A stretch of 24,795 nucleotides of DNA from Eubacterium sp. UBA4343 (GTDB lineage Bacteria > Bacillota > Clostridia > Lachnospirales > Lachnospiraceae), in NCBI GenBank assembly GCA_002394235.1, contig DGTF01000080.1, forward strand, positions 1 through 24,795, read 5' to 3'. The position numbers and the translations under genes are program-made. Positions 23,362 to 24,795 of the stretch are shown in pieces (the first letter of the stretch is position 1; every line of letters starts with the position of its first letter). A model generated the notes under the pieces. That model was not told the DNA's origin. It made no database searches and saw only the letters and a program-made list of their open reading frames with translations.

Positions 23362-24681
23362 ATGAACAAACTCGGCAAGAAATTACTGTGTCTGTGCATA
23401 AGCGGCGCGATTGCGTTCGCTGTGCCCGCTGCGACAGCGGTATCTTCCGCGGTGCCGGTGTATGCGGATGTATCTGTCGGAAATTTTACAGATGAGGATT
23501 TTAATATTTTCATCAATATGATCGGGGCGTGTGAGTCCGGAGGACTGGTATACGGACAGCGGGATTACGCAACTTACCTTTCTCTGGCAGACAGCTGGGG
23601 AGCGGAGCAGACAATTACCATCGGCTGGTGGTCGGCTTACGGGAATAACGGACGTGCTCTTCTGAACAGGATTTACAATGCGGATCCGGCTCTGTTTCTG
23701 AGCATCGATACAGACGGATCGATTCAGGCCATGCTCAGTCAGGACTGGGAGAAGCTGAAATGGGAGCCGTCAGCCGCTCAGAAGGATGTGATTGTACGTC
23801 TGATCACGACAGATACCGGAAAGAAATGCCAGGATGAGGCATTTAAGGAATTTGCGAAGATATATATTGAGGACTGTCAGTCGTCCTATACAGATGATGT
23901 AGCCGCCTGTATGATGTATGCGGAGATCGGCATGCTGGGCGGAGAGGCTGCTGCGAATCGGATCTTTAACAGAGTGGTGAATGATTATTCCTCGAACTTC
24001 AGTCTGGACAATATAATGGCAGCGCTGGCGGATGATCAGAAAGCAAGCACAAATCCTTATTCGGTAAGCGGCGCTGTGTATAATACCAGGCACAATCTTT
24101 TCTATCAATGGATCAAAACCTATCTGCAGCCGGCGGATCCTCAGGAAAATGGCGTGTTCACGGATGTTCAGAATACATCCCGGTATTATTATGAGCCGGT
24201 TTACTGGGCTTATCAGAATGGCGTGACCAGCGGGACGAGCAGCACGACGTTTAGTCCGTCGAATACAACGACACGGGCGCAGATTGTCACGTGGATCTAC
24301 CGTTTACTCTCAAATGGCGAGGTCAGTCCGAGTGCCGGATTTACGGATGTTACGCCATCATCCTATTACTATCAGGCGGTGAACTGGGCGGATGCGCATG
24401 GAATCGCTGTGGGATTCTCAGATGGATCGTTTGGCGCAGGGGCTAACTGCACCAGGGCGCAGATCATCACGATGATCTATCGCTGTTATGCGTCCGGCAG
24501 CGGAAGCTACAGCAGCAACTTCAGTGACGTATCGGCAGATGCCTATTATTATAACGCGGTAGGATGGGCTGTACAGAATGGAATTACGAGCGGTACATCG
24601 GCATCTACATTCTCACCAGAGATCACTTGCAGCAGGGCGGATGCTGTAACCTTCCTGTACCGGGCGGCTTCGAAATTCTGA
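23362..24681 (+). CDS. Secreted SLH-domain cell-surface protein with a lysozyme-like region
   Basis: A 439-residue protein. A signal peptide (1-35, cleavage likely after VPVYA) is followed by a domain at about 40-255. Three S-layer-homology repeats then fill about 262-437. Each repeat shows the FTDV or FSDV start, the YYYxAVxWA core and a final TRAQIxTxIYR-like helix. SLH repeats bind cell-wall polymers and hold the protein at the surface. The first domain begins FINMIGACESGGLVYGQRDY with Glu58 in an ESGG context, resembling the catalytic glutamate of lysozyme-like and chitosanase-like folds and some clostridial phage endolysins. A cell-wall hydrolase role is therefore plausible but not certain. 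The start ATG follows GGAGAAGG. It has its own promoter and terminator and is independent of the sugar operon. Confidence 0.85.
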   Translation: MNKLGKKLLCLCISGAIAFAVPAATAVSSAVPVYADVSVGNFTDEDFNIFINMIGACESGGLVYGQRDYATYLSLADSWGAEQTITIGWWSAYGNNGRALLNRIYNADPALFLSIDTDGSIQAMLSQDWEKLKWEPSAAQKDVIVRLITTDTGKKCQDEAFKEFAKIYIEDCQSSYTDDVAACMMYAEIGMLGGEAAANRIFNRVVNDYSSNFSLDNIMAALADDQKASTNPYSVSGAVYNTRHNLFYQWIKTYLQPADPQENGVFTDVQNTSRYYYEPVYWAYQNGVTSGTSSTTFSPSNTTTRAQIVTWIYRLLSNGEVSPSAGFTDVTPSSYYYQAVNWADAHGIAVGFSDGSFGAGANCTRAQIITMIYRCYASGSGSYSSNFSDVSADAYYYNAVGWAVQNGITSGTSASTFSPEITCSRADAVTFLYRAASKF

Positions 24682-24730
24682 GAGAGAAGCGGCGGGAACG
24701 AAATTTTTAATAAGATCATGGCTGCTATTT

Positions 24731-24760
24731 CAGTGCCCCTCTGCGGGGCACTGTTTTTTT
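24731..24760 (+). terminator. Strong rho-independent terminator after the SLH-protein gene
   Basis: CAGTGCCCC (24731-24739) pairs with GGGGCACTG (24745-24753) across a 5-nt loop, followed directly by seven T. Nothing is discernible in the 35 bp beyond it. Confidence 0.92.
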
Positions 24761-24795
24761 ACGCGAACAGTGAGCCGCAGCCGAATGCGAAGTAT

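Overview
The window reads as DNA from an anaerobic Firmicute of the Clostridia, most likely a Lachnospiraceae gut or rumen bacterium. This is inferred from gene families, not from any search. The indicators are a DUF6465 protein, a YesM/YesN-type two-component system beside an ABC sugar transporter with a YesL (DUF624) protein, a GH3 beta-glucosidase with reversed domain order (known from Butyrivibrio and Ruminococcus), and an S-layer-homology cell-wall protein. There are strong AAGGAGG-type ribosome binding sites throughout. No rRNA, tRNA, CRISPR array or complete insertion sequence was seen.

Region 1 (1-3138, all minus strand) holds an ECF sigma factor with its overlapping membrane anti-sigma-like partner, then an M20 amidohydrolase, each with a hairpin terminator. 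Region 2 (3139-5700) is loosely packed. It has an orphan ORF, a 107-bp element with 23-bp terminal inverted repeats, a metallo-beta-lactamase-fold hydrolase, a 41-residue small protein and a DUF6465 protein. Region 3 (5700-7603) pairs a 35-residue lysine-rich peptide with a C69 dipeptidase.

Region 4 (7545-10100) is the most striking part. A 1.1-kb non-coding stretch carries about 19 copies of a 21-bp iteron in both orientations and a 45-bp A+T-rich patch. It is followed directly by a Rep_3-family replication initiator. This is a complete iteron-type replication origin in an otherwise chromosome-like neighbourhood, so the contig could be a chromid, a megaplasmid, or a chromosome with an integrated replicon.

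Region 5 (10099-23195) is a sugar-uptake locus. A histidine kinase and AraC-type response regulator are transcribed leftward. Divergently lies a seven-gene operon: lipoprotein binding protein, two permeases, a membrane-anchored protein of unknown function, a YesL protein, a GH106-like glycosyl hydrolase and the reversed-domain GH3 enzyme. Two direct repeats between the divergent transcripts look like the regulator's binding site. Neither hydrolase has a signal peptide and no transporter ATPase is encoded, so oligosaccharides are probably imported, energised by a shared ATPase, and cut in the cytoplasm. Region 6 (23283-24760) is a single-gene unit with its own promoter and terminator. It encodes a secreted, SLH-anchored protein with a lysozyme-like N-terminal region.
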